64,000 nt of DNA from CAYNKA01 sp964397655 (GTDB taxonomy: Bacteria > Spirochaetota > Spirochaetia > DTKZ01): positions 186,001 to 250,000 of the forward strand of contig CAYNKA010000002.1 of NCBI GenBank assembly GCA_964397655.1, given 5' to 3'. A program made the translations under genes and the position numbers. Shown piece by piece: positions 27,447 to 36,065 of the stretch (its first letter is position 1; every line of letters starts with the position of its first letter). Under the pieces are notes generated by a model. The model ran no database searches. It was not told where the DNA came from and was given only the letters and a program-made list of their open reading frames with translations.

Positions 27447-28262
27447 GTGGACGGCATCGAGCTCGGGTTGCACGGCGGAACGGTTCCCCAAGCGACTCTG
27501 TTGGAAGGTCTCCGCGCCGCTGCTGCGGCCGGATTCAATGCGTACGAACCGGAGGTAGTCCGGGTGGAAGCCTGCACCTCGTTTCAGATCGAGGAGGCGA
27601 TCACGGTTCGAAAAACGCTCGGCATGAAGTTTTTACCGCTGAACGAATTGGAAGTGTTCGGCGATCTCGGAATCGAAAGAGCCAAGGAGATTTTTTCCCT
27701 CGCACAACGCCTTTCGATCGAGGCGGTCACCCTCATTCCTGCGTTCAAGAAGGAGACCGTCTCCTTCACCGAAGGAGTCGCCGTCGTAAAGCGGCTCGCG
27801 GAACTCGCCCGGAGCCACCGGGTCTCGCTTCATTTCGAAATGCTCTGCTTCCCCGGAAGACCTTTCAATTCATTCGCGGATTCGCTTCGTCTGGCCGAAG
27901 CATGCGGCATCAAACTCGTCATCGATACGTTCCATTGCCTGGCCGCCGGAGCGGCTCCGAAGGACGTCGCTCGTCTTCCCAGGGAGACGATCGGCGTGGT
28001 CCACATCACCGACGCCCTGACCGAAGGGAAACGTTACGAGGAACTCGTCGACGCGGATCGCGTCCTTCCCGGCGAAGGGGGGCTGCCCCTTGTGGAGATC
28101 ATGGAAGCCATCCGTCATACCGGGTATCGCGGGGGGATGTCGGTGGAAGTGTTCCATCCGAAATACGCCAAGAGGAACGTCGCCGCCGTAGCGGGCGAAG
28201 CGCATCAAAGAGCCGTGGAACTGCTCAGAGCTTCCGGGTGGGGGAAGGAGGGAGCGGCATGA
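27447..28262 (+). CDS. Sugar phosphate isomerase/epimerase (AP endonuclease 2-like TIM barrel)
   Basis: 271-residue xylose-isomerase-like TIM barrel, the IolE/IolI/hydroxypyruvate isomerase family. HFEMLCFPGRPFNS supplies a metal-ligand Glu, KLVIDTFHCLAAG the Asp and His, VVHITDA and MSVEVFHPKY the last His/Asp and Glu. The start is GTG at 27447 with an AAGGAGG site seven bases upstream. Its TGA overlaps the ATG of the dehydrogenase. With the dehydrogenase it resembles inositol or keto-sugar catabolic pairs (IolE-IolG type). The exact substrate is not deducible. Confidence 0.87.
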   Translation: MDGIELGLHGGTVPQATLLEGLRAAAAAGFNAYEPEVVRVEACTSFQIEEAITVRKTLGMKFLPLNELEVFGDLGIERAKEIFSLAQRLSIEAVTLIPAFKKETVSFTEGVAVVKRLAELARSHRVSLHFEMLCFPGRPFNSFADSLRLAEACGIKLVIDTFHCLAAGAAPKDVARLPRETIGVVHITDALTEGKRYEELVDADRVLPGEGGLPLVEIMEAIRHTGYRGGMSVEVFHPKYAKRNVAAVAGEAHQRAVELLRASGWGKEGAA

Positions 28263-29272
28263 AGAAGATCGGAATCGGAATCATCGGAACGGGCGAGATC
28301 GGGACCGTGCACGCGAACAACATCGTAAAGGAAGTACCCGGCGCGGAACTGGTTGCGGTCGCCGACATACAGCCGGGGAAAGCGGAGAATTTGGCCAGGT
28401 CGCTCCGCGTGCCGCGGTGGTACGCGCGGACCGAGGAGCTGCTTTCGGATCGGGAAGTGGGAGCGGTGCTCGTCTGCACCACACCGGAGAGCCATGCTGA
28501 AATCGTGACCCGGGCGGCCGCGGCGGGAAAGGACATCTTCTGCGAGAAACCGCTCGGCTTGGACCCGGAACAGGCGAAACTGGCATTGAAGCACGTCGAG
28601 GCGGCGGGGATCAAACTGCAAGTCGGATTCAACCGAAGATTCGACTCGAACTTCATGCGTCTCAAGGAGTACGTCGAATCCGGAAGGCTCGGCATGCCGC
28701 AGAGCGTCCACATCGTGAGCAGGGATCCCGAACCGCCCGGAAGGGAATACTACCTCCTCTCCGGCGGAATCCTCCTTGACATGACGATCCACGATTTCGA
28801 TCTCGCCCGCCATCTCGTCGGCGACGAAGTCGTCGAAGTCTACGTCGCGGGATCGACGCTCATCGCGCCGTGGCTCGCCGATCACGGCGACGCCGACACC
28901 ATCGCCGTCATCCTGAAATTCTCCCGGGGAGCGGTCGGTTCGATCTCGAACTCCTGCAGATCGGTGTTCGGATACGATCAGCGGGTCGAGGTTTTCGGCG
29001 AAAAAGGAATGATCTCGGCCTCCAATCCCCTTCCCGACACGACGGCGGTCTGGAGCGAAGAGGGACGGAGGACTCCCCCGCTGCTCCATTTCTTCGCGGA
29101 GCGCTACCGGGCCTCCTATGCCGAGGAGATCCGCCGCTTCGTCGAGGCCGTGGCGGAAGGCCGCGAACCTCCGGTCACGGGGCGGGACGGGCTCACGGGG
29201 ATCAGGATCGCGACCGCGGCCAGGGAATCGATGAGAACCGGGATGCCGGTGAAGCTGAAGGACATTCCGTGA
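28259..29272 (+). CDS. Gfo/Idh/MocA-family oxidoreductase
   Basis: 337-residue NAD(P)-dependent dehydrogenase. Rossmann motif IGIIGTGEIGTVHANNI, then AGKDIFCEKPLGLDPE (the family E-K-P motif with catalytic Lys) and LLDMTIHDFDLARHLVG (D-x-x-x-H-D-x-D active-site region, here M-T-I-H-D-F-D). This D-M-x-I-H-D-F-D pattern is that of inositol 2-dehydrogenase. It is coupled to the epimerase gene (ATGA). It would oxidise a cyclitol or sugar to the keto form. Confidence 0.9.
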   Translation: MKKIGIGIIGTGEIGTVHANNIVKEVPGAELVAVADIQPGKAENLARSLRVPRWYARTEELLSDREVGAVLVCTTPESHAEIVTRAAAAGKDIFCEKPLGLDPEQAKLALKHVEAAGIKLQVGFNRRFDSNFMRLKEYVESGRLGMPQSVHIVSRDPEPPGREYYLLSGGILLDMTIHDFDLARHLVGDEVVEVYVAGSTLIAPWLADHGDADTIAVILKFSRGAVGSISNSCRSVFGYDQRVEVFGEKGMISASNPLPDTTAVWSEEGRRTPPLLHFFAERYRASYAEEIRRFVEAVAEGREPPVTGRDGLTGIRIATAARESMRTGMPVKLKDIP

Positions 29273-29343
29273 ATAAGGAGAGGCTGCCCGGTCGTTCGGG
29301 CGGCCTCGGATTCGTTTGATCGGGCGGCGGTGGTTCGTTCAGG

Positions 29344-29373
29344 GAAAAGTCCCCTCGCCGAACCGACGAGGGG
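29344..29373 (-). terminator. Probable terminator of the dehydrogenase/aminotransferase operon
   Basis: On the minus strand CCCCTCG and CGAGGGG form a 7-bp stem with a 9-base loop, followed by ACTTTTCC. The T-tract is only four long, so termination may be partial. It starts five bases after the zinc dehydrogenase stop. Confidence 0.5.
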
Positions 29374-29377
29374 GGGG

Positions 29378-30418
29378 TCAAGGCCGAAGCACGATCTTGA
29401 GGGCGAGCTGTTTCCGCAGCAGATCCAGTCCCTCGTGCACTTCGGAAAGCGGCAATTGATGCGTCACGATCGTCTCCAAGGGAAGCTCGCCGCTCTCCAG
29501 GATGCTCGCCACCCGCCGGAAACTGTACCGGCCGATGAAGCCGCCCCGGATCGTGAGTTCCTTCTTGATGATTTCCTTCATCGGGACCTTGGGTTCCGCG
29601 AGTTCGTCGTGCCCGAACTGCAGGACGGTGCCGCCGAAGCGCGCCAGCCGAAGCGCGGTCACGATCATGGGTCCTACCGCCTCCACCACGAAATCCGCCC
29701 CTTCGCCCGTCTCCTCAGCGACCACCTCGCCTAGGTCCTCGACGCCGGGATCGACGAGGCGGGTCGCCCCGCATTCCGCGGCGCGCTGCCTGCGAAAGGC
29801 CGAAGGCTCGGAAACGATGATCTTAGAAGCCCCGGAAGCCGCGATAAGGGCGGTGAACAGGCATCCGATGGGTCCCGCACCGAGAACGACCACCGAATCC
29901 CCCGGCCGGATATGCAGCTTGCCGAGGGCGTGGCAGACGCAGGCGAGCGGTTCGGCGAGGGCCGCGAGATGGGGAGGCACCGGCTTCCCGAGTTTATAGA
30001 GGCCGTAGAACGGGACGATCGCACGGCTCGCCATGCCTCCGTCGGAAAAGATCCCGATCGTTCCCGGGTGCCCCGGTTCGCCCGAGGAGGCGATGAGAGT
30101 CGTGCACTGATCCGGATAACCGTTCCTGCATTTCGCGCATTGCCCGCATCCGGGATGCGGATCCACCAGAACCTGGTCGCCGCTTCGAAATTCCGTCACG
30201 GCGGAACCGGTCTCCAGGACCTCTCCGGTGAATTCATGACCTTGAATTATTCCGAGCCTTGCCGGATGGGCCGGCGGGACCTGCAGGATATGGAGATCGG
30301 TGCCGCAGATGCCTACGCCCTGCACCTTGAGCAGAACGTCCGTCGGTTTCACGATCTTCGGCTCGGGCCGTTCCTTCAGGACCAGCCGCCCGTTTCCCTC
30401 GAATACAGCCGCTAACAT
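29378..30418 (-). CDS. Zinc-dependent medium-chain alcohol dehydrogenase
   Basis: 346-residue MDR enzyme of the sorbitol/threonine dehydrogenase type. Catalytic zinc ligands in VGICGTDLHILQ (Cys) and IIQGHEFTGEV (His, Glu); structural zinc Cys in DPHPGCGQCAKCRNGYPDQC (four Cys). The NAD-binding site is VVLGAGPIGCLFTALIAASGASKIIV. Start: the ATG at 30418 follows GAGGAGGTGAGC; a GTG two codons upstream is also in frame. It lies downstream of the DegT aminotransferase. It probably oxidises a polyol or amino-sugar alcohol. Confidence 0.92.
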   Translation of the reverse strand: MLAAVFEGNGRLVLKERPEPKIVKPTDVLLKVQGVGICGTDLHILQVPPAHPARLGIIQGHEFTGEVLETGSAVTEFRSGDQVLVDPHPGCGQCAKCRNGYPDQCTTLIASSGEPGHPGTIGIFSDGGMASRAIVPFYGLYKLGKPVPPHLAALAEPLACVCHALGKLHIRPGDSVVVLGAGPIGCLFTALIAASGASKIIVSEPSAFRRQRAAECGATRLVDPGVEDLGEVVAEETGEGADFVVEAVGPMIVTALRLARFGGTVLQFGHDELAEPKVPMKEIIKKELTIRGGFIGRYSFRRVASILESGELPLETIVTHQLPLSEVHEGLDLLRKQLALKIVLRP

Positions 30419-30461
30419 GCTCACCTCCTCGTCTATTCGGCTACGACGCCGTGCCGTCTTC

Positions 30462-31664
30462 TCATCCCGCGATCGGCTTCACCGTGCGGACGAATTCCTC
30501 CGCCTTCCTGGCGATTTCGTCGTCGCTCGAAAGAATGTTGATGCCGAAGCTCGCTCCTATTCCCGGATCCACCACTCCGACGCTCAGATTGACGGATCGT
30601 CCGAGGATGGCGTCGGTCTTCTTCAGCATATTCTTCGCGTTCGGCCTTCTTCCGTTCTCGTCCGCCCAGGAAAGGATCTGTTCCATGTTGTTGTAGACGT
30701 GCCAGCCGCTCTCGGCGACCGTCTTCGATCCCAGGGCCTTCGCCACCCGGTCGGCGACCTTCTGATCCTCGAACATGACGGTCAGCATGGTGCAGCATTC
30801 TCCCGGGTCGTTGATCGTGCGGTATTTCATGTTCCTGATGCCGCCGGCCCGGATCGCGTCTTTGAATTTCCGCTTCTTTTCACGAAGGAGCGCCACGATC
30901 GTGTCGAGCTTGCGGAGCTGAGCCAGGCCGAAGGCTCCGGTGAGCTCGTTGATGCGGAGATTTATGCCGACGAGCGAACGATTTCCGATCTCGAGTCCGC
31001 TCCGTAACGGCTTGTGTCCCTGATCGTGAAAACCGAAGGCCCTTTCATACAGGTCCTGGTCGTCCGTCACGACCATACCTCCGTCCCCCGTGGTTATGGT
31101 CTTGTTGATGTTGAGCGAATAGGCGTTGATCGCGCCGAAGGTGCCCGTCATCCGGGACTTGTAGCTCGCTCCGACCGCTTGACAGGCGTCCTCCGCCACG
31201 GGGATCGAATGCTTGCCGCACACCGCCAAGATTCTGTCCATGTCGCAGGGATTCCCGAGCATGTGGACAGGCATGACCGCCCTGGTCTTCGCGCTCAGCC
31301 GGTTCTCGATGTCCGCGGGATCGAGGTTCAGGGACTCGTCGATCTCGGCGAGAATGGGAGTTCCCCCCACGGCTATTACCGCCGATATGGAAGCCACGAA
31401 CGTATAGCCGGGAACCACGACCTCCGTCCCCCTGCCGACGCCGAGAGCCACGAGCGCGCACATGATGGAACTCGTCCCGCCGTTGGTCGCCAGGGCGTAT
31501 TTCACCCCCATCCTCTTCGCGAACTCGCGCTCCAGGGTGAGTACCTTCCTCTTGAAACGGGGATCATCCTCCTTTCCGTATCGCGAAAGATGCCCGCTCT
31601 CGAGAACTTCTTCGACTTCTCTCCGCTCATCCTCTCCGATCATGAATGCACCAGGTCCCGCCAT
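30462..31664 (-). CDS. DegT/DnrJ/EryC1/StrS-family PLP aminotransferase
   Basis: 400-residue fold-type I PLP enzyme of the sugar aminotransferase family. YALATNGGTSSIMCALVALGVGRG and EVVVPGYTFVASISAVIAVGGTPILAEID are the cofactor-binding part, VAEDACQAVGASYK gives the PLP-nitrogen Asp, and YSLNINKTITTGDGGMVVTDD holds the Schiff-base Lys. Members act on keto sugars or aminocyclitols. With the zinc dehydrogenase and a keto-forming Gfo/Idh enzyme nearby, a catabolic role (removing or transferring an amino group) is possible. TTGAGGAGGGACGACT precedes the ATG. Confidence 0.92.
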   Translation of the reverse strand: MAGPGAFMIGEDERREVEEVLESGHLSRYGKEDDPRFKRKVLTLEREFAKRMGVKYALATNGGTSSIMCALVALGVGRGTEVVVPGYTFVASISAVIAVGGTPILAEIDESLNLDPADIENRLSAKTRAVMPVHMLGNPCDMDRILAVCGKHSIPVAEDACQAVGASYKSRMTGTFGAINAYSLNINKTITTGDGGMVVTDDQDLYERAFGFHDQGHKPLRSGLEIGNRSLVGINLRINELTGAFGLAQLRKLDTIVALLREKKRKFKDAIRAGGIRNMKYRTINDPGECCTMLTVMFEDQKVADRVAKALGSKTVAESGWHVYNNMEQILSWADENGRRPNAKNMLKKTDAILGRSVNLSVGVVDPGIGASFGINILSSDDEIARKAEEFVRTVKPIAG

Positions 31665-31744
31665 AGTCGTCCCTCCTCAAGATTTTCCGGATCAGTAAAA
31701 TTTTTCGATCCTTTTCATGTAATTTTCTCTTTTTATTAACGCAA

Positions 31745-31762
31745 TTATCATAATTATAATAA
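31745..31762. promoter_or_regulatory. AT-rich palindrome over the aminotransferase promoter
   Basis: TTATCATAATTATAATAA is an 18-bp palindrome with one mismatched pair and lies on the -10 of the minus-strand promoter. It resembles Fur/PerR-type boxes in form, but I cannot assign a regulator. Confidence 0.4.
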
Positions 31763-31776
31763 CGCTATTTTGTCAA
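31747..31776 (-). promoter_or_regulatory. Promoter of the aminotransferase-dehydrogenase operon
   Basis: Minus strand: TTGACA (31776-31771), 18 bases, TATGAT (31752-31747). The 465-base gap 31665-32129 around it is strongly AT-rich compared with the flanks, and apart from the promoters and operators listed I see no gene in it. Confidence 0.6.
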
Positions 31777-31971
31777 TATAAATTTCCATTTTACTGCGGC
31801 CAACCTCTCAATGAGCACGGAATTCCCATAATAGCCGAAAGAATTAAAACGAGTGTGAGGGTTTCCTTTTCGTTTATATTCAAGATTTCTTTGTAGAACA
31901 GGACATTATACGATATATTTATTTACATTTTATATATTTATCGTTGCAAATCTTTTTTCTCCTTACTTTCG

Positions 31972-32027
31972 GTGCAATTTGCAGTATTAATAATTGTATT
32001 AAAAATAATATTTGACTGCAAATTACA
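31972..32027. promoter_or_regulatory. Paired operators upstream of the ABC importer
   Basis: GTGCAATTTGCAG (31972-31984) and TGCAAATTACA (32017-32027) share the TGCAA-T-TTGCA core with the palindrome at 27264-27278. Their centres are about 44 bases apart, roughly four helical turns, and the second overlaps the -35/spacer of the promoter, a layout suited to looping repression by a LacI protein. Confidence 0.6.
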
Positions 32028-32040
32028 TATGAAATATAAT
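32012..32040 (+). promoter_or_regulatory. Sigma-70 promoter of the ABC importer operon
   Basis: TTGACT (32012-32017), 17 bases, TATAAT (32035-32040). Near-consensus, 90 bases before the binding-protein gene. Confidence 0.7.
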
Positions 32041-32129
32041 CATTCCAGGCCGAATAGGTTTTCATCCATAACGATCGGGCAGCCGCGGCCCCGAAAGGCC
32101 GCAAACTTGAAAAAAAAGGAAGGAAAGCT

Positions 32130-33275
32130 ATGAGAAAAATTCTTATCGTCCTCTTGGTTCTTGCTTTCGCCGCGACGCTCGCCTCCGCCACGGGCGGTCA
32201 GGAATCCACGGCGAAGAAGGGAACCGATGCTCCCAAGGAAATCGTATTCATGGATACCCAATCCGGCGCCAATTTCCAGCAGTGGTTCCAGACCATAGCG
32301 TTGCCGGCGGCCCAGGAAGCCTTGGGCATTAAAATCAAGTACGTCGTGGGCAAGGATTCGGAGATCTTCGAGCGCATGAAGGCGTGGAAGGAAGGAAAAG
32401 GCGACATCGCGGTTCTGTATCCGAAATCCACGGCGACGATCATCAAGGAAGGGAAGATTCCCGTCGAGGTCTTCTCCCCGGACAAGGTGCCGAACATGAC
32501 GAAGATCGATCCTGCCCTCCAGGTCTCGACCGAAGGAATCGCGATCAACAACAAGGCCCTCGCCTATTTCTATACGACCTACGCCCTCATCTACAATTCA
32601 CAGTACGTGAAGAATCCTCCGAAATCCTGGAAAGAGTTCTACGACCGGAGAGGGGAATTCAAGGGACACATCGGTTTCATGCGACCGGACGCCAAATCGA
32701 GCGCCGGCTGGCGCCAGCCGTTCGCCTTCCTGAACGCCTTCTGTGATTTTTCCAAGAAATTCGATCCGAATTCGAGTGATTTCCGGGACGCGTGGGCGAA
32801 GCTCAAGGATTTCTACACCTATTCGACCCTGCCGCTGTCCGCGGAGCCGACGAACGTGTTCGAGAGCTTCAACGCCGGGGACACCTGGATCACTCTCTAC
32901 GCGATGGACTATTCGCTCTGGTCCGCGCGACAGGGAACCATGCCGCCGACCACGAAGGCCATGTTCCTGGAGGAAGGGGTCGATGCCGGCGGACAATCCT
33001 ACCTGCTCGTTCCTTCGAACATCCCCGAAGCGGACAAACAGGCCGCGTACAAACTCGTCAATTATCTGCTCTCCGACGACCAGCAGATCCGCATGATCAG
33101 TACCATGTGGCAGTACAACAGCACCATCATCGAAAAGAGCAAGATACCGAGCATCGTCTGGGAGCAGATACCGCAGGTGGAAGTCGCGAAAAAGGCCGCT
33201 ATCCCCACGAACAGGGTCAGTTCGGAAGCCATCGAATGGATCAAACAGCATTCGCTCGAGATCATACCTAAGTGA
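32130..33275 (+). CDS. ABC transporter substrate-binding protein
   Basis: 381-residue periplasmic binding protein of the spermidine/putrescine-iron(III) (type 2) superfamily. The signal peptide MRKILIVLLVLAFAATLASA ends before TGGQES. A conserved core (ALIYNSQYVKNPPKSWKEFY, the Y-N-x-x-x-V-x-x-P-P-x-S-W motif) is characteristic. AAGGAAAGCT precedes the ATG. First gene of a four-gene operon with two permeases and an ATPase. Given neighbours, the ligand may be a sugar acid, cyclitol or amino-sugar derivative; not deducible from sequence. Confidence 0.88.
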   Translation: MRKILIVLLVLAFAATLASATGGQESTAKKGTDAPKEIVFMDTQSGANFQQWFQTIALPAAQEALGIKIKYVVGKDSEIFERMKAWKEGKGDIAVLYPKSTATIIKEGKIPVEVFSPDKVPNMTKIDPALQVSTEGIAINNKALAYFYTTYALIYNSQYVKNPPKSWKEFYDRRGEFKGHIGFMRPDAKSSAGWRQPFAFLNAFCDFSKKFDPNSSDFRDAWAKLKDFYTYSTLPLSAEPTNVFESFNAGDTWITLYAMDYSLWSARQGTMPPTTKAMFLEEGVDAGGQSYLLVPSNIPEADKQAAYKLVNYLLSDDQQIRMISTMWQYNSTIIEKSKIPSIVWEQIPQVEVAKKAAIPTNRVSSEAIEWIKQHSLEIIPK

Positions 33276-33298
33276 CGCGGCGGGGACGGGAAGCGACG

Positions 33299-34162
33299 AT
33301 GAGACGCATATTCGCAGGCCGTCGTGAAGGGCTCGTCACGCTGGCTCTTCTGCTGCCGGGCATGGCGACCTTTTTCGGTCTCTTCCTCTACCCTTTCATC
33401 ATCACCCTCGTCCTGAGTTTCAGGCCCGAGGGCCAGGACACGGGATGGACGCTCGCCCACTACGTTCGATTCATCGCGAGCGAGCACGGACGAGAGGTCA
33501 TCGGACTCACCTTCTTCCTTGCGATCGCGACGACGATATTTTCCGTCCTCGTGAGCGTCCCCCTCGCCCTCATCCTTCGCAGAAAACTTGCCGGGCACCG
33601 CTTCTTCCGCGTGATGACCCTGATACCCCTCGTGGTGCCCGGACTCATCGGAGCGCTGGGACTCATGCTCTTCTTCGGCAACCGCGGATGGTTCAACCTG
33701 TTCGTCCGGGATTTCCTCCCGTTCGTGCAGGGACCGATCGCGGTCAACTACACCATGTACGGCCTGACGTTGTTCTACGTCTGGCTCTACTTCCCCTACA
33801 CCCTCATGACGACCCTTTCCGCCATCGAGGGGCTCGATCCCTGCATCGAAGAGGCGGCGCAGGTGTCGGGCGCCGACAACTGGAAGGTGCTGCGCCATAT
33901 CCTGTTGCCTCTGCTCACGCCGGGGATCCTTTCCGGCTCGGTGCTTACGTTCATGAACGCCTTCGGCGCGTTCAGCATACCGCTCGTGGCGGGAGGAAAT
34001 CACCGGCCCCTTTCGGTCGACGTCTACAAGCAGATCGAGATCTTCATTCCGGCGCGATGGTCCCAGGCGAGCGCCATCGCCGTGCTGATGGGGCTGATGC
34101 AGGTGATCTTCCTCACTTTCTACATGAGAGTCCTGCGCGGCAAGAGGGCCCGTCGATCATGA
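33299..34162 (+). CDS. ABC transporter permease 1 (PotB-like)
   Basis: 287-residue inner-membrane permease with six helices. The EAA loop EEAAQVSGADNWKVLRHILLPLLTPGIL near residue 200 is the ATPase-docking signature of this importer type. Start at the ATG at 33299 (MRRIFAG); a GTG at 33272 overlapping the previous stop is in frame but adds only charged residues. It overlaps the next permease gene by four bases. Confidence 0.9.
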   Translation: MRRIFAGRREGLVTLALLLPGMATFFGLFLYPFIITLVLSFRPEGQDTGWTLAHYVRFIASEHGREVIGLTFFLAIATTIFSVLVSVPLALILRRKLAGHRFFRVMTLIPLVVPGLIGALGLMLFFGNRGWFNLFVRDFLPFVQGPIAVNYTMYGLTLFYVWLYFPYTLMTTLSAIEGLDPCIEEAAQVSGADNWKVLRHILLPLLTPGILSGSVLTFMNAFGAFSIPLVAGGNHRPLSVDVYKQIEIFIPARWSQASAIAVLMGLMQVIFLTFYMRVLRGKRARRS

Positions 34163-34992
34163 TCCTGAACACCTACACCCAGGGGATCCGCAACGGCCGA
34201 AGGGTCCTCTCCTACACGCTCCTCGCGAGCCTCGCCTTCTTCATTCTCTCGCCCTTCTGCCTCATCCTGATCAAGTCCTTCGGCAAGGACTGGTTCGGGA
34301 AGGTCTGGTTCCCCCCTACGCTCACCCTGGACTGGTACAAGTGGGCGATCGACGTGGCGCTTCTTCCCGAAGTCCTGAAGAACACCTTCATCGTGGCCTT
34401 CTTCGCCGTCGCGATGAGCACGATCATCGGAATCTTCACCGGTTGGGCCTTCGGGCGCCGAAGGCTGCCGGGCAAGGAAGCGCTCATGGCGATGATCCTC
34501 CTGCCCCGCATGATTCCATCGATCACCTACGCCCTCGGCATCGCGCGGATATTCTACGGCCTGAACCTCGTCAACACCCATTTCGGCATCGCCCTATCGC
34601 ACGTGGCCCTGTGCGCGCCCTACGCCATTCTCGTCCTTTCGGCGACCTTCGAGGGCCTGGACGACCGGATGCTGGAAGCGGCCTCGGTCTGCGGGGCGAA
34701 CCCGCTCCGTACCTTCTTCCACGTCACCCTGCCTACGATCATGCCCGGCATACTGTCGTCCATGATCTTCACCTTCACGACCTCGTACAACGAGTTCACC
34801 CTGACCCTGATGACCTACGGCCCCGATACCATCACGCTTCCCGTCCGGACCTATCTCGCGGTAGGCGACGGGTACTGGGAGGTTACCAGCGCCATGTCGG
34901 TCATCATGGTTCTTCCCTCGCTGCTCATCCTCTATTTCATCCAGCGGCAGATCAAGCCCGAACAGCTGGTGGGAGGTTTCAAAGGATTATGA
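34159..34992 (+). CDS. ABC transporter permease 2 (PotC-like)
   Basis: 277-residue six-helix permease, second half of the channel. EAASVCGANPLRTFFHVTLPTIMPGIL is the EAA loop. Start ATG at 34159 is coupled to the preceding stop (ATGA), and its own stop is coupled to the ATPase start (ATGA at 34989-34992). Confidence 0.9.
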   Translation: MILNTYTQGIRNGRRVLSYTLLASLAFFILSPFCLILIKSFGKDWFGKVWFPPTLTLDWYKWAIDVALLPEVLKNTFIVAFFAVAMSTIIGIFTGWAFGRRRLPGKEALMAMILLPRMIPSITYALGIARIFYGLNLVNTHFGIALSHVALCAPYAILVLSATFEGLDDRMLEAASVCGANPLRTFFHVTLPTIMPGILSSMIFTFTTSYNEFTLTLMTYGPDTITLPVRTYLAVGDGYWEVTSAMSVIMVLPSLLILYFIQRQIKPEQLVGGFKGL

Positions 34993-36065
34993 GTGAATGG
35001 ATGATCGAGCTACTCGAGACAACCAAGCGATACGGAAACCTCGTCGCCAACGACAGGTTGAGCCTCAAGGTCCGGCGCGGCGAGCTTCTCACCCTGCTCG
35101 GACCGAGCGGCTGCGGCAAGACGACTGCGATGCGCTGCATCACCGGGCACCAGCGCCCGGACGAAGGACGCGTGTTCATCAACGGCGAGGACGTGACCGA
35201 TCTGCCCACCCACAAACGGGATCTCGGGATGGTCTTCCAGAATTTCGCGCTCTTCCCGCACATGACGGTCAGTGAAAACGTCGACTTCCCCCTGATGATC
35301 CGGAACCTCCCGAAAACGGAGCGCCGGGAAAGGGTCGGCGAAGCCCTTCGCCTGGTGCGGATGGACAACCTCGGGGACCGTTACCCTCGGCAGCTCTCCG
35401 GCGGTCAGCAACAGCGGGTCGGCCTCGCCAGGGCCCTGGTCTACCGTCCGCGGGTCCTCCTCCTCGACGAACCGCTCTCGAATCTCGACGCGAAACTCCG
35501 CGAGGACATGCGTTTCGAAATCAAGGAACTCGTCACGAAGCTCGAGATGACCTCCGTCTACGTGACGCACGATCAGGGGGAGGCCCTGGCGTTGTCGGAC
35601 CGGATCGCGGTCATGCAGGCCGGCCGAATCCGGCAGATCGGGACGCCGAGAGAGATCTACGAACAGCCGAACACTCTCTTCGTCGCGGATTTCATCGGGC
35701 TTTCGGATTTCATGGAAGGCGGCGTGGAAGCCGTCGAGGGCGAAGACATCGTCGTCGCGGTGAAGGGACTTCGGGTCCACGCACGGAGCGGGGGCCGGTT
35801 CCAGGTAGGACAGAAGGCCATGCTCTTCATCCGGCCGAACAGCGTGGAACTCCTCCCCGCCGGCGCCGACGCGGGGGAGAATGTCTTCGACGCGAGGGTG
35901 CGGAAGATCACCTACCTCGGAGACAGCGTCGATTATCGAATCGAGCTTCCCGGCGGTTGGGAGATCCGGGTCCAGACGAACGGGAGCGGGCAGCTCCCGA
36001 CGGGGACCGAGGTCAAGGTCAGGCTGCCGCCTGAGCACTGCCGCCTCATCTCCGAACAAGGATAG
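34989..36065 (+). CDS. ABC transporter ATP-binding protein (PotA-like)
   Basis: 358 residues. Walker A GPSGCGKTT near 41, Q-loop FQNFALFPHMTV, signature LSGGQQQRVGLARAL near 136, Walker B VLLLDEPLSNLDAK, H-loop YVTHDQGEAL. A TOBE-type regulatory domain follows from about 250 (FIRPNSVELL). It energises the permease pair encoded just upstream. The last 20 bases overlap the small lipoprotein gene on the other strand. Confidence 0.93.
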   Translation: MSEWMIELLETTKRYGNLVANDRLSLKVRRGELLTLLGPSGCGKTTAMRCITGHQRPDEGRVFINGEDVTDLPTHKRDLGMVFQNFALFPHMTVSENVDFPLMIRNLPKTERRERVGEALRLVRMDNLGDRYPRQLSGGQQQRVGLARALVYRPRVLLLDEPLSNLDAKLREDMRFEIKELVTKLEMTSVYVTHDQGEALALSDRIAVMQAGRIRQIGTPREIYEQPNTLFVADFIGLSDFMEGGVEAVEGEDIVVAVKGLRVHARSGGRFQVGQKAMLFIRPNSVELLPAGADAGENVFDARVRKITYLGDSVDYRIELPGGWEIRVQTNGSGQLPTGTEVKVRLPPEHCRLISEQG

